A DNA stretch of 57,437 nt. It comes from an uncultured Oscillospiraceae bacterium (GTDB lineage Bacteria > Bacillota > Clostridia > Oscillospirales > Acutalibacteraceae). A program made the position numbers and the translations under genes. Shown here piece after piece: positions 23,821 through 31,953 of the stretch. The stretch's first letter is position 1. Each line of letters starts with the position of its first letter. The stretch spans positions 1 to 57,437 of the forward strand of contig CAUGOD010000018.1 of assembly GCA_959601025.1 (NCBI GenBank). The letters are read 5' to 3'. Below the pieces are notes generated by a model. That model saw only the letters and a list, made by a program, of their open reading frames with translations, was not told the origin of the DNA and did no database searches.

Positions 23821-26133
23821 GTGAAAGACGAATTATGGAAACCGGTGCCCCGCTCGGTGCGAAACGCGTTGGATGGGCGGGGCGTGGATCGGGACGCGGT
23901 GTGCTCCCTCGCCTGCGCGGATATGAACAACGACGGAGGATTGCAGAATATCTATTTGTTTTTAACAAAGGAACGGCTGCTTTTCGCGGTGTCGGACCAA
24001 TCGGGAGAAATGGCCTATGCCGGGGCCACGCCGCCTCGGCGGCGGAAGCCGGAGGGAATCGCGGAGCTGTACGATTACCCGCTGACCCGTCTGGCCGAGC
24101 CGAAAATCCTCAATCAGGTGGTCGGCGGCCTGCTGACCCTGAACGTGGACGGGGTGGAAACCTGGCTCTGCCGGTTTTCCGGCGCGAAGATGCACCGGAT
24201 GCAGCGGTTCTGCCGGGACCTTGCTGCCCTGATCAAGGGGGAGCCTCTTCCCGAGCGGGAGAGCGCGGGGGAGGAATACTGCCCGAAATGCGGCGCGCCC
24301 TATCCCGAACGGGGGCGGACCATCTGCCCCAAATGCATGGAAAAGCACACGGTGTTCGTGCGTATCCTGCAGTATTTCAAAAACTATAAGCTGCGGCTGG
24401 CCGTGATGCTGACCTGCGTGACCATCTCGGGCCTTGCCAACGCGGTCTGGCCCTATCTGAGCGGGTCGGTGCTTTACGACCAGGTGCTCGGCGGGGGGAC
24501 GGCGCTGGGCGAAAAGCTCGGTATCGCGGGAAATACGATGCTTCTGCTCCTGCTGCTGGTGCTGACCATGGCGGGCGCCCACCTGATCCGCCATCTGACC
24601 GGGATTATCCACGGCCGGATGACCGCGTTCATGGTGCCGGACATCGTCTGCCGGATCAAGGAGCGGGTGTTCGACTCCCTGAAGGACCTGTCGATCGGCT
24701 TCTTTACCCGCCGGCAGACCGGTTCCCTGATGCAGCGGGTGAACGGCGACGCCAACGAGGTGATGGGCTTCTTCATTGACGGCGTGCCGTATTTCCTCTT
24801 CAACGTTGCCACCATCGTGCTGTCGGTAGGGGTGATGTTCTCCATGGACTGGCGGCTGGCGCTGGTCGCATTGACCATGCTGCCGCCGATGCTGATCGTC
24901 TGCTACGTCGCCGGACCCCGTTACTGGCACGCCAATGGCCGCCGGGCGCGGACGGTTCGCTCTATGTATTCGCTGCTCAACGACGATATCACCGGGGCGC
25001 GGGTGGTCCGGGCCTTCGGGCAGGAGAAGAGCGAGAACCGGCGCTTCAGCAGAATCAACGAGAAGGTCCGGGAAGCGGAGATGCGGGTGGTTCACTACGG
25101 CAACCAGTACGACATCGCCTATGCCCTGACGAGGGATATTCCTAATCTGCTGGTGTGGTGCGTCGGCGCGCTGATTCTCCTGAACACGCCGGGGGATTTT
25201 ACCTATGGCATGCTGCTGACCTTTGTCGGCTATCTGTCCATGCTGCAGGGGCCGCTGGAGTTTTTCTCCGACGTGTTCCGCTGGTGGGCGAGCAGCATGA
25301 ATTCCGCCCAGCGGGTGTTTGAGATTATCGACGCCAATCCCGAAATCGTGGAACAGGAGAACCCGCTTTCGTTGGATATCCGGGGCGAGGTGGAACTGAA
25401 AAACGTCAGCTTCAGCTATGAACCGAACAAGCCGGTGCTGCAGGACGTCAGCTTCCGCATCGGCGCGGGGGAGATGCTTGGCATCGTCGGGAAATCCGGC
25501 GCGGGGAAATCCACGCTGGTCAACCTGATCTCCCGCCTGTACGATCCGGAGAGCGGCGAGGTGCTGTTGGACGGGCACAATCTCAAGGAGCTGTCCTTCG
25601 CCTCCCTGAGGGGGGCGGTCGCCATGGTGAGCCAGGAGACCTATATTTTCATGGGAACGGTGGCGGAAAACATCGCCTACGCCCGGCCGGATGCGACGCG
25701 GGAGGAGATTGTCCGGGCGGCGGTCGCCGCCAGCGCCCACGGCTTTATCTGCCGCCTGCCGGACGGCTACGACACCGTCATCGGCGCGGGAGGCCGGGAG
25801 CTTTCGGGCGGCGAACGGCAGCGGGTGTCCATCGCCCGCGCCATCCTGGCCGACCCGAAGATACTGGTGCTGGACGAGGCCACCGCTTCGGTGGATACCG
25901 AGACCGAGCGGGCCATTCAGGACTCCCTCGACAAGCTGATTAAAGGCCGCACCACCATTTCCATCGCCCACCGCCTTTCCACCCTGCGGAACGCCGACCG
26001 GCTGATCGTGCTGGACAACGGCAGGCTGGTGGAGAGCGGCGCCCATGAGGAGCTGGTGAAGAAACGGGGCGTGTATTACAAGCTCCTTCAGCTCCAGTCG
26101 AAGGCGCTGGCAATGCGGGGGATAGGAGACTGA
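23821..26133 (+). CDS. ABC exporter half-transporter with N-terminal sensor-like domain and Zn ribbon
   Basis: A 770-aa protein in three parts. Residues 1-145 form an unfamiliar mostly beta domain (NIYLFLTKERLLFAVSDQSG, LLTLNVDGVETWLCRFSG) that looks PH- or GRAM-like. Residues 150-175 hold a zinc ribbon with Cys154, Cys157, Cys169 and Cys172. Then come a six-TM ABC exporter domain (about 185-490) and an ATPase domain with Walker A GKSGAGKST (about 551-559), Q-loop SQETYIF, signature LSGGERQR, Walker B ILVLDEATAS and the H-loop AHRLS. It is probably one half of a heterodimer with 27013-29214, which has the same domain order. GTG start; its ribosome site GGAAAGGA is 12-15 nt away. Substrate is not predictable. 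Confidence 0.88.
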   Translation: MKDELWKPVPRSVRNALDGRGVDRDAVCSLACADMNNDGGLQNIYLFLTKERLLFAVSDQSGEMAYAGATPPRRRKPEGIAELYDYPLTRLAEPKILNQVVGGLLTLNVDGVETWLCRFSGAKMHRMQRFCRDLAALIKGEPLPERESAGEEYCPKCGAPYPERGRTICPKCMEKHTVFVRILQYFKNYKLRLAVMLTCVTISGLANAVWPYLSGSVLYDQVLGGGTALGEKLGIAGNTMLLLLLLVLTMAGAHLIRHLTGIIHGRMTAFMVPDIVCRIKERVFDSLKDLSIGFFTRRQTGSLMQRVNGDANEVMGFFIDGVPYFLFNVATIVLSVGVMFSMDWRLALVALTMLPPMLIVCYVAGPRYWHANGRRARTVRSMYSLLNDDITGARVVRAFGQEKSENRRFSRINEKVREAEMRVVHYGNQYDIAYALTRDIPNLLVWCVGALILLNTPGDFTYGMLLTFVGYLSMLQGPLEFFSDVFRWWASSMNSAQRVFEIIDANPEIVEQENPLSLDIRGEVELKNVSFSYEPNKPVLQDVSFRIGAGEMLGIVGKSGAGKSTLVNLISRLYDPESGEVLLDGHNLKELSFASLRGAVAMVSQETYIFMGTVAENIAYARPDATREEIVRAAVAASAHGFICRLPDGYDTVIGAGGRELSGGERQRVSIARAILADPKILVLDEATASVDTETERAIQDSLDKLIKGRTTISIAHRLSTLRNADRLIVLDNGRLVESGAHEELVKKRGVYYKLLQLQSKALAMRGIGD

Positions 26134-26354
26134 GCCGTGGACGGCTCAGTCTCGCCGGACGGATTAAAGAGCCGCTCAAAGAATTTGTTTCCGCGCTTTT
26201 ACACCTACTACGAAACGCCTATAGGTCATAGCGTGAAAAATACGATGCTTCCGCCTTTTCGCGGCGGAATTTGATTCTTTGCCGCAAAAGGCGCTGCGGC
26301 AATTTCGACCATTGGCCGAAACCGTTTCAAATTCAACAAGGAATGGAGATTTTT

Positions 26355-26960
26355 ATGACCGAACATACCGAACAGATCGAGCATACCGAGCACGCCGAGA
26401 ACAAAGCGGCACAGGATATTCTGGAGCAGGAAAAAAAGGCGGTGGAGGAACTCATCGCCATCCGGTCGATCACAGCCGAAAACACCGTGTTTCAGCGTAC
26501 GGAGGGCGGTTTTGTCCGCATGGACTATACCGATCCGGAGGGAAACCATAAGCAGTATCCCCGCGTGTCGGTGCACCGCTGCTTTCCTTTTTCCGATCCC
26601 GACCGCTATATCTCGATCCGGGAGCCGGAGGCGGACGGCCGGGAGATCGGTTTGATTGAAGACCTGCGCGCCCTGCCGAAGGAGATGCGCGCTCTGCTGG
26701 AGGAGCAGATGAACCTGCGGTACTTTATCCCGCAGGTTCAGCACATCCACAGCATCAAGGAGGAATACGGCTACGCCTACTGGGATGTGACGACTGACCG
26801 GGGCGGCTGCCGCTTTACCGTCCGGATGGGCGGCGGGAGCGTGTATACCATCGGGACCAACCGGTACCTGGTGAACGATATCGACGGAAACCGCTTTGAA
26901 ATTCCCGACCTGTACAAGCTGACGGCGCGGGAGATTAAGCAGCTCGACCTCTTTATCTGA
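26355..26960 (+). CDS. DUF1854 family protein
   Basis: A 201-aa cytosolic protein. The N-terminal 30 residues are a charged repeat (TEHTEQIEHTEHAENK) followed by a helix. The core includes GFVRMDYTDPEGNHKQYPRV, IGLIEDLRALPKEMRALLEEQ, FIPQVQHIHSIKEEYGYAYWDVTTDRG and IDGNRFEIPDLYKLTAREIKQLDLFI. I assign it to DUF1854, a family often encoded beside ABC exporters with N-terminal extensions, and in other phyla associated with cyanophycin gene clusters; no cyanophycin gene is seen here. GGAG lies 6 nt before the ATG. It sits between two ABC genes (222 nt after the first, 52 nt before the second), so it probably serves that transporter. Confidence 0.8.
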   Translation: MTEHTEQIEHTEHAENKAAQDILEQEKKAVEELIAIRSITAENTVFQRTEGGFVRMDYTDPEGNHKQYPRVSVHRCFPFSDPDRYISIREPEADGREIGLIEDLRALPKEMRALLEEQMNLRYFIPQVQHIHSIKEEYGYAYWDVTTDRGGCRFTVRMGGGSVYTIGTNRYLVNDIDGNRFEIPDLYKLTAREIKQLDLFI

Positions 26961-27012
26961 CGGGCCGCGCGGCCTGTTTTATACCGACTACCAAATAAGG
27001 CGGTGAATTCCC

Positions 27013-29214
27013 ATGAACATACATTATACCCTTCCCGACGAGGAAGCGGCGCTGCTGAAGCCGCTGCGGGAGGGAAAACCCATCCGCTACTGCGTGCCGT
27101 ATGACCTGGACGATGACGGCGCGCTTTGCAGCGACGGCTGGATCGTCGTCACCGAGCAGGCTCTATTTATCCTGAAAAACAGTGGCTTGAAGCATCAGAT
27201 TTCGCTGGCGGATACCGACGAGGTGGTCTGCACCTCCCAGGTGGACTGCGGGCTTCTGGCCGCCCGGAAAGACGGCGAGGATCAATACCTCTGCCGTTTC
27301 AGCATGCGGCACATGATCCGTATATCCTACGCGGCCCGGGGCGCGACCCTCTTTTGCAAGGGGGACAGCCGGCCGGTCGAAAGCCGGGAGCGGGAGAAGA
27401 CCTGCCCGCAGTGCGGCAAGGCGCTCCCCGGCACCAGCGAATGCCCCCATTGCGCCGGCGGCCGGGGACGGACCTTCCGCCGGTTCTGGGACCTGTGCAG
27501 CGGCTATACGCTGCCGCTGATGCTCCTGACCGTGATCATGGCGCTGATGTCGGTGATCTCCATCGCCCAGCAGTACGTCCAGCGCCGCTTTATCGACGAC
27601 GTGCTGGTGCCCGCCAAGGGCGGGCTGGGGGAGGTAGGCGCGTTTTTCGCCGTGATGCTGGTGATCGTGCTGCTTTCCCTCGCGCTGTGGATTATCAACG
27701 CGGTGTGGAGCAATAGCCTCGGCACCCGGATCAGTCGGGATCTCCGGGCCCGCACCTTCTACAAAATCAACTCGCTGTCCATGTCCTTCATCAACTCCCG
27801 GCAGACCGGCGAGCTGATGAACCGGGTGGTGGAGGACGCCGCCCGCATTCGGGAGTTCATGGAGCAGGTTTTTGCCCAGATGTTCAGCCAGATTTTCATT
27901 ATGGCGGGCGCGCTGATCGCCATGTTCGTGATGAACTGGAAGCTCGCCCTGCTGGCTCTTTTCTTCGCGCCGGTCGGGCTGGTCCTGATCCGGGTTTTCC
28001 GCCGGTACGAGCACCGGCTCTGGCGGCAGCGCTGGCGGACGGAGGACAAAGTGAACGACCGGCTGCAGGACGTGATCTCCGGCATCCGGGTGGTCAAATC
28101 TTTCGGACAGGAGCAGCGGGAGAGCGAGCGCTTCCGCGACTATGCCGAGCGGCTGATGAAGATCACCCGCCGCAACGAAATTTTCTGGGCCACTCTGTAC
28201 GCTGCCGTCACCTTTTTCCTGACCTCCGGCACCCTGCTGGTGATCTATTTCGGGGGCGGGGACGTGCTGAAGGGGCGGATGACCCCCGGCGAGCTGGTGC
28301 AGTTTATCGCCTACACCAACATGCTGTACGGCCCGCTCCAGTTCGTCAGCCGCCTGCCCCGGATGCTGATGCGGCTGAACACCGCCATGGAACGGATCTA
28401 CGACATTCTGGACGAGGAACCCCCGTTTACCGGCGGGGCCGACGCAGTGGACCGCCCGCTGGAAGGAACGGTGGAATTCGATAACGTGTGCTTTGGCTAC
28501 CGATCCTACGAGCCGGTGCTGGAGCATATCGATCTCCGGGTGGAGAAGGGGGAGATGATCGGGCTGGTCGGCTCCTCCGGCGCGGGGAAATCCACCATGA
28601 TCAACCTGCTGATGCGGCTGTACGAGGTGGACGACGGGGAAATCCGGATCGACGGCGTTCCCCTGCCGCGGCTGTCGCCCGAATGTCTCCACCGCCAGAT
28701 CGGCGTGGTGCTGCAGGAAACCTTCCTCTTTTCGGGCACGGTGTTCGACAACATCCGTTTCGCCCGGCCGGACGCGCCGGTGCGGGAGATCATTCAGGCG
28801 GCGAAAATGGCCAACGCCCACGAGTTTATCACCAAGCTCCCCGACGGCTATGACACCTACGTCGGCGAGCGGGGCTATACCCTCTCCGGCGGGGAGCGGC
28901 AGCGCATCGCGATCGCGCGGGCCATCCTGCACGACCCGCGGCTGCTCATTCTGGACGAGGCGACCAGCGCGCTGGACACCGAGACCGAGTACCAGATCCA
29001 GGAGGCGCTCGGCCGTCTGACCAAAGGCCGCACCACCTTCGCCATCGCCCACCGCCTTTCCACCCTGCGGGAGGCCGACCGGATCGTGGTGATCGACAAG
29101 CATCACATCGCGGAGGCCGGCTCCCACAACGAGCTGATGAAGAAAAAAGGCATTTATTACGGGCTGGTCATGGCTCAACTGGAAATGCACAAGGTACGGG
29201 AAGAAACGGCCTGA
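27013..29214 (+). CDS. ABC exporter half-transporter with N-terminal domain and Zn ribbon (second subunit)
   Basis: A 733-aa protein with the same order as 23821-26133: an N-terminal beta-rich domain (1-125, WIVVTEQALFILKNSG and YLCRFSMRHMIRISYAARG), a zinc ribbon (Cys131, Cys134, Cys144, Cys147), a six-TM ABC exporter domain (about 158-460) and an ATPase domain with Walker A GSSGAGKST, Q-loop LQETFLF, signature LSGGERQR, Walker B LLILDEATSALD and H-loop AHRLS. Both subunits have intact catalytic Glu after Walker B, so neither site looks degenerate. ATG at 27013 has AAGGCGG about 8 nt upstream. Probably forms a heterodimer with the first half-transporter. Confidence 0.9.
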   Translation: MNIHYTLPDEEAALLKPLREGKPIRYCVPYDLDDDGALCSDGWIVVTEQALFILKNSGLKHQISLADTDEVVCTSQVDCGLLAARKDGEDQYLCRFSMRHMIRISYAARGATLFCKGDSRPVESREREKTCPQCGKALPGTSECPHCAGGRGRTFRRFWDLCSGYTLPLMLLTVIMALMSVISIAQQYVQRRFIDDVLVPAKGGLGEVGAFFAVMLVIVLLSLALWIINAVWSNSLGTRISRDLRARTFYKINSLSMSFINSRQTGELMNRVVEDAARIREFMEQVFAQMFSQIFIMAGALIAMFVMNWKLALLALFFAPVGLVLIRVFRRYEHRLWRQRWRTEDKVNDRLQDVISGIRVVKSFGQEQRESERFRDYAERLMKITRRNEIFWATLYAAVTFFLTSGTLLVIYFGGGDVLKGRMTPGELVQFIAYTNMLYGPLQFVSRLPRMLMRLNTAMERIYDILDEEPPFTGGADAVDRPLEGTVEFDNVCFGYRSYEPVLEHIDLRVEKGEMIGLVGSSGAGKSTMINLLMRLYEVDDGEIRIDGVPLPRLSPECLHRQIGVVLQETFLFSGTVFDNIRFARPDAPVREIIQAAKMANAHEFITKLPDGYDTYVGERGYTLSGGERQRIAIARAILHDPRLLILDEATSALDTETEYQIQEALGRLTKGRTTFAIAHRLSTLREADRIVVIDKHHIAEAGSHNELMKKKGIYYGLVMAQLEMHKVREETA

Positions 29215-29260
29215 CGGCTGACGTTCCGGAAAGCGTGAAGAGAAAAATGGGTTTTGGAGA

Positions 29261-29327
29261 ATCCAATAAAGCCGGAAAGAAAACGCCCGCCAAGCAGGCG
29301 AGCGTTTTCTCCAGGCTTTATTGGATT
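29261..29327. terminator. Large shared hairpin terminator
   Basis: ATCCAATAAAGCC pairs with GGCTTTATTGGAT, enclosing a second stem AGAAAACGC/GCGTTTTCT with GCC/GGC at the tip. It lies between the convergent genes 27013-29214 and 29318-29560, and includes the last codons and stop of the latter. Confidence 0.78.
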
Positions 29328-29560
29328 TCTTGCTCCAGATGATCGAATAGATCACTATCAAAAAAATCTCTAATGCTGATGTCCAGACCGTCGCAGATTT
29401 TCTTCAAAGAGACGACGCCGGGATTTTGGCTCTTTTCATTCAACATACTGTAAATTGTGGAAGGCGACACGCCGGAGAGATTCGCCAAAGCGTTGACGGC
29501 AATGCCGCGGTCTTCGCAAAGCGCAAGGATGCGCTTGGCCACCGCTTCTTTTGTGCGCAC
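29318..29560 (-). CDS. XRE family transcriptional regulator
   Basis: An 80-aa single-domain HTH protein: AVAKRILALCEDRGIAVNALANLSGVSPSTIYSMLNEKSQNPGVVSLKKICDGLDISIRDFF, the Cro/C1 domain of the compact clostridial type, with an acidic C-terminal tail. GTG start at 29560 is set by GGGGAGG 7 nt upstream. It is divergent from the SLOG-type gene at 29692 and shares a 130-nt region with three GCGATATATC-type boxes, so it probably represses itself and the neighbour (inference). Confidence 0.87.
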   Translation of the reverse strand: MRTKEAVAKRILALCEDRGIAVNALANLSGVSPSTIYSMLNEKSQNPGVVSLKKICDGLDISIRDFFDSDLFDHLEQEIQ

Positions 29561-29577
29561 CCTATATCCTCCCCTTT

Positions 29578-29588
29578 GCGATATATCG
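29578..29588. promoter_or_regulatory. Operator-like box 1
   Basis: GCGATATATCG, containing the perfect palindrome CGATATATCG (29579-29588). It lies between the ribosome site and promoter region of the XRE gene. Confidence 0.5.
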
Positions 29589-29622
29589 TCAGTATCAGTC
29601 TATCCGAACTTACGACATACCG

Positions 29623-29678
29623 TGTGGGATATATCGCATATTTTTGAGATGTATGTTATAATTGCGATATATCCCACA
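29623..29678. promoter_or_regulatory. Pair of 16-bp inverted operator-like boxes around a -10 box
   Basis: TGTGGGATATATCGCA (29623-29638) and its exact reverse complement TGCGATATATCCCACA (29663-29678). They flank the extended -10 TGTTATAAT (29654-29662) that drives the gene at 29692. The second copy starts 1 nt after the -10 box, a classical repression position. Confidence 0.66.
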
Positions 29679-29691
29679 AGGAGGCTGGAAA

Positions 29692-30141
29692 ATGACCTGC
29701 ACGTTTTTCGGACATCGTGAATGTCCGCCTGCTGTTCTTCCGAAATTGAAAGCCACACTGGAAAATCTGATCAATTATCATGACGTTTATCGGTTTCTGG
29801 TTGGCTCTCAGGGAGAGTTTGATCTTTACGCGTACCGGACGCTGCGGGAACTGAAAGAACAGTATCCGCAGATAACCTATCGTATCGTGCTGGCGTATCC
29901 GCCCGACAAGCGTGCGAAGATGGATTTTATCGACTATTCTGACACAATACTTCCCGATGGAATAGAAAAGGTTCCGCGAAGGTTCGCCATATCCTTCCGG
30001 AACAAATGGATGATCGAGCAATCCGCTTATGCGGTGATTTATATTACACATCCTTTCGGCGGTGCGGCGCAGTTTGCGCAACTCGCAGAAAAAAGAAAGA
30101 AAATCTGTATAAACTTAGCGCTTGACGTATTGCCCCCGTGA
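29692..30141 (+). CDS. SLOG-like (DUF1273/YpsA-type) Rossmann protein
   Basis: A 149-aa protein starting MTCTFFGHRECP, the glycine/histidine-containing first strand and loop seen in clostridial SLOG-superfamily proteins. It continues with a VYRFLVGSQGEFDLYAYRTLRELKEQYP segment and YRIVLAYPP. SLOG proteins bind nucleotide-like ligands or hydrolyse N-glycosidic bonds; the exact reaction here is unknown. The C-terminal part (IEQSAYAVIYITHPFGGAAQFAQLAEKR) matches the final Rossmann strand and helix. ATG at 29692 has GGAGG 7 nt upstream. It is controlled by the inverted boxes at 29623-29678. SLOG domains occur in some stress and defence systems, but nothing else here proves such a role. Confidence 0.78.
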   Translation: MTCTFFGHRECPPAVLPKLKATLENLINYHDVYRFLVGSQGEFDLYAYRTLRELKEQYPQITYRIVLAYPPDKRAKMDFIDYSDTILPDGIEKVPRRFAISFRNKWMIEQSAYAVIYITHPFGGAAQFAQLAEKRKKICINLALDVLPP

Positions 30142-30166
30142 CTTTCCTATACGGATCGTTTATAAT
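30138..30166 (+). promoter_or_regulatory. Possible promoter of the repair cluster
   Basis: GTGACT (30138-30143), 17-nt spacer, TATAAT (30161-30166), 31 nt before the AlkD-like ATG. The -35 box is partial. Confidence 0.5.
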
Positions 30167-30197
30167 AACATCAATAACGCGGAAAGGAGGCGCACCC

Positions 30198-30980
30198 ATG
30201 GCAAAAGTAACCGAAGGTTGGCCGGCGGGCGACCGGCCGGACGAGCTGCGCGCCTGGCTGGAAGAGCGGGCGGAGGAGTCCTACCGCCGCTTTTCCTCCT
30301 CCCTGCTGCCGCCGGAGGAAGGGGCGACGATGCTGGGGGTGCGGCTTCCTCTCCTGCGGCGGCTGGCGGCCCGGCTCGCGAAGGGGGACTGGACGGCTTA
30401 CCTCGCGGCGGCGCGGGACGATTCCTTTGAGGAAATCCTGCTTCAGGGGATGGTGATCGGGACCGCGCCGGCCCCGCTTCCGGTCCGGCTGGAGCATACC
30501 GCCCGCTTCGTGCCGAAAATCCGGAACTGGTCGGTCTGCGACAGCTTCTGCGCCGGGCTGAAAACCCGGCCGGAGGAGCGGGAGGAGCTGGCGGCGTTCC
30601 TGACGCCGTATTTTTCCTCCCCGCGGGAGTTCGACGTGCGTTTCGGGGTGGTGATGCGGCTGTTTTATTTCATCGACGAAACGTGGTTAGACGAGACCCT
30701 CGCCCTCCTGCGGGGAGTGACGCACGAGGGGTATTACGCCCGGATGGCGGTGGCCTGGGCGGCGTCGGTCGGCTACGCCGCCTTTCCGGAGAAAACGGAA
30801 CGGTTCCTGCAAAGCGGCGCCCTGACCGGGGAAACCTATCGAAAGGCGCTGCAAAAGATTCTGGAATCCCGGCAGGTGGACGAAACGGCGAAGGCCCGCA
30901 TCCGGACGATGCGGGCGGAAGCAGGGAAAGACAGCCCTCCTCGCGGGCTGCCCGCCACGGAAAGGGGGCGGATTCTTTGA
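30198..30980 (+). CDS. AlkD-like DNA alkylation repair protein
   Basis: A 260-aa all-helical HEAT-repeat protein of the DNA alkylation repair (AlkC/AlkD) type. Seen: LGVRLPLLRRLAARLAKGDW, EEILLQGMVIGTA, FVPKIRNWSVCDSFCAGL (the WxxCDxxC region typical of AlkD-like proteins) and AMVAWAASVGYAAFPEKTERFLQ. Members excise N3- and N7-alkylated bases as glycosylases, but many members are uncharacterised. ATG at 30198 is set by AAAGGAGG 7 nt upstream. Its stop overlaps the TTG start of the next gene by 4 nt. Confidence 0.85.
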   Translation: MAKVTEGWPAGDRPDELRAWLEERAEESYRRFSSSLLPPEEGATMLGVRLPLLRRLAARLAKGDWTAYLAAARDDSFEEILLQGMVIGTAPAPLPVRLEHTARFVPKIRNWSVCDSFCAGLKTRPEEREELAAFLTPYFSSPREFDVRFGVVMRLFYFIDETWLDETLALLRGVTHEGYYARMAVAWAASVGYAAFPEKTERFLQSGALTGETYRKALQKILESRQVDETAKARIRTMRAEAGKDSPPRGLPATERGRIL

Positions 30981-31939
30981 TCCTGAGCGCGAGCCGCCGG
31001 ACCGACCTGCCGGCCTTTTATACCGAATGGTTTTTTCATCGCCTGCGGGAGGGTTTTGCTCTGGCCCGCGGGCCGTACGCGTCCCATCGCCTGACCCGGA
31101 TTCCGCTGAGGCCCGGCACGCTGGACGGCGCGGTATTCTGGAGCAAGAATCCCGGCCCGCTGCTGGAAGGGCCGGGCCGGGAAGCCCTTGCCCTTCTCAA
31201 AGAATGGGACGTGCCGTATTATATCCAATTCACCCTGAATCCCTATGGCCCGGAGCTGGAGCCGGGGCTGCCGCCGACGGCGGAGCGGATTCGGGTTTTC
31301 CGGCGGCTGGCCGACCGGCTCGGCCCGGAGCGGCTGGTCTGGCGGTACGATCCGGTAGTGGTGAACGAGCGCTGTACGATGACGTTCCATAAGGCGGCGT
31401 TCGCACGGTTGGCCGGAGAGCTGGCTGGCTGTACCGACGAATGCGTGTTCAGCTTCCTCGATCTGTACGCCAAGGCGAAAAGGCGGTCGGCCGGGCTGGC
31501 CGACCGGCCGGTTCCCCCGGAAACGATGGAGGAGCTGGCCGCCTCCTTCGCCGAAACGGCGGCGGGGACGGGGCTGCGGCTTCGGACCTGCTGCGAAGCG
31601 GCCGATTTCAGCCGTTACGGTATCCGGCCGGGGGCCTGCATCGACCCGGAACGGCTGGAGCGTCTGTCCTCCCGGCGGTTCGCCTGCCGGAAGGATCCGG
31701 GCCAGCGGCCGGGATGCGGCTGCGCGCAGAGCGTGGATATCGGCGGCTACGACACCTGTACCCACGGCTGCGTGTACTGCTACGCCACCTCGTCCGGCGG
31801 CGCGGCGGCGCGAAATCGCGCCGCGCATGACCCGCTTTCCCCGCTGCTGACCGGCTGGCCGGGCGAGGGGGATGTGATCGTCGAGCGAAAGGCGGTTTCC
31901 CGCAGTGAGGAAAGCGGGCAGCTTGTATTTACCGATTGA
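30977..31939 (+). CDS. DUF1848 protein with radical-SAM-like cysteine cluster
   Basis: A 320-aa protein that matches DUF1848 from the start, LILSASRRTDLPAFYTEWFFHRLREGFALARGP. Further signatures: GAVFWSKNPGPLL, YYIQFTLNPYG and VWRYDPVVVNERCTM. The C-terminal CGCAQSVDIGGYDTCTHGCVYCYA holds CxxxCxxC (THGCVYCYA), like a radical SAM 4Fe-4S motif but placed near the C-terminus (about residues 259-267). The reaction is unknown. TTG start at 30977 overlaps the AlkD-like stop (TTGA), giving translational coupling. The alternative, much longer upstream extension lies in another frame of the AlkD-like gene and is rejected. Confidence 0.86.
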   Translation: MILSASRRTDLPAFYTEWFFHRLREGFALARGPYASHRLTRIPLRPGTLDGAVFWSKNPGPLLEGPGREALALLKEWDVPYYIQFTLNPYGPELEPGLPPTAERIRVFRRLADRLGPERLVWRYDPVVVNERCTMTFHKAAFARLAGELAGCTDECVFSFLDLYAKAKRRSAGLADRPVPPETMEELAASFAETAAGTGLRLRTCCEAADFSRYGIRPGACIDPERLERLSSRRFACRKDPGQRPGCGCAQSVDIGGYDTCTHGCVYCYATSSGGAAARNRAAHDPLSPLLTGWPGEGDVIVERKAVSRSEESGQLVFTD

Positions 31940-31953
31940 AAGGAGACGGCGGT

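Noticed and set aside
23962..26046. Long minus-strand frame (694 codons) opposite the first ABC gene, and a similar one at 27163-29361
   Set aside because: They mirror well-supported ABC genes, have His/Gly/Gln-rich composition typical of antisense GC-rich frames, and have no ribosome site or domain.
30683..30976. N-terminal extension of the DUF1848 protein
   Set aside because: It lies wholly inside the AlkD-like gene in another frame; the family starts at LILSASRRTD, with the TTG at 30977.
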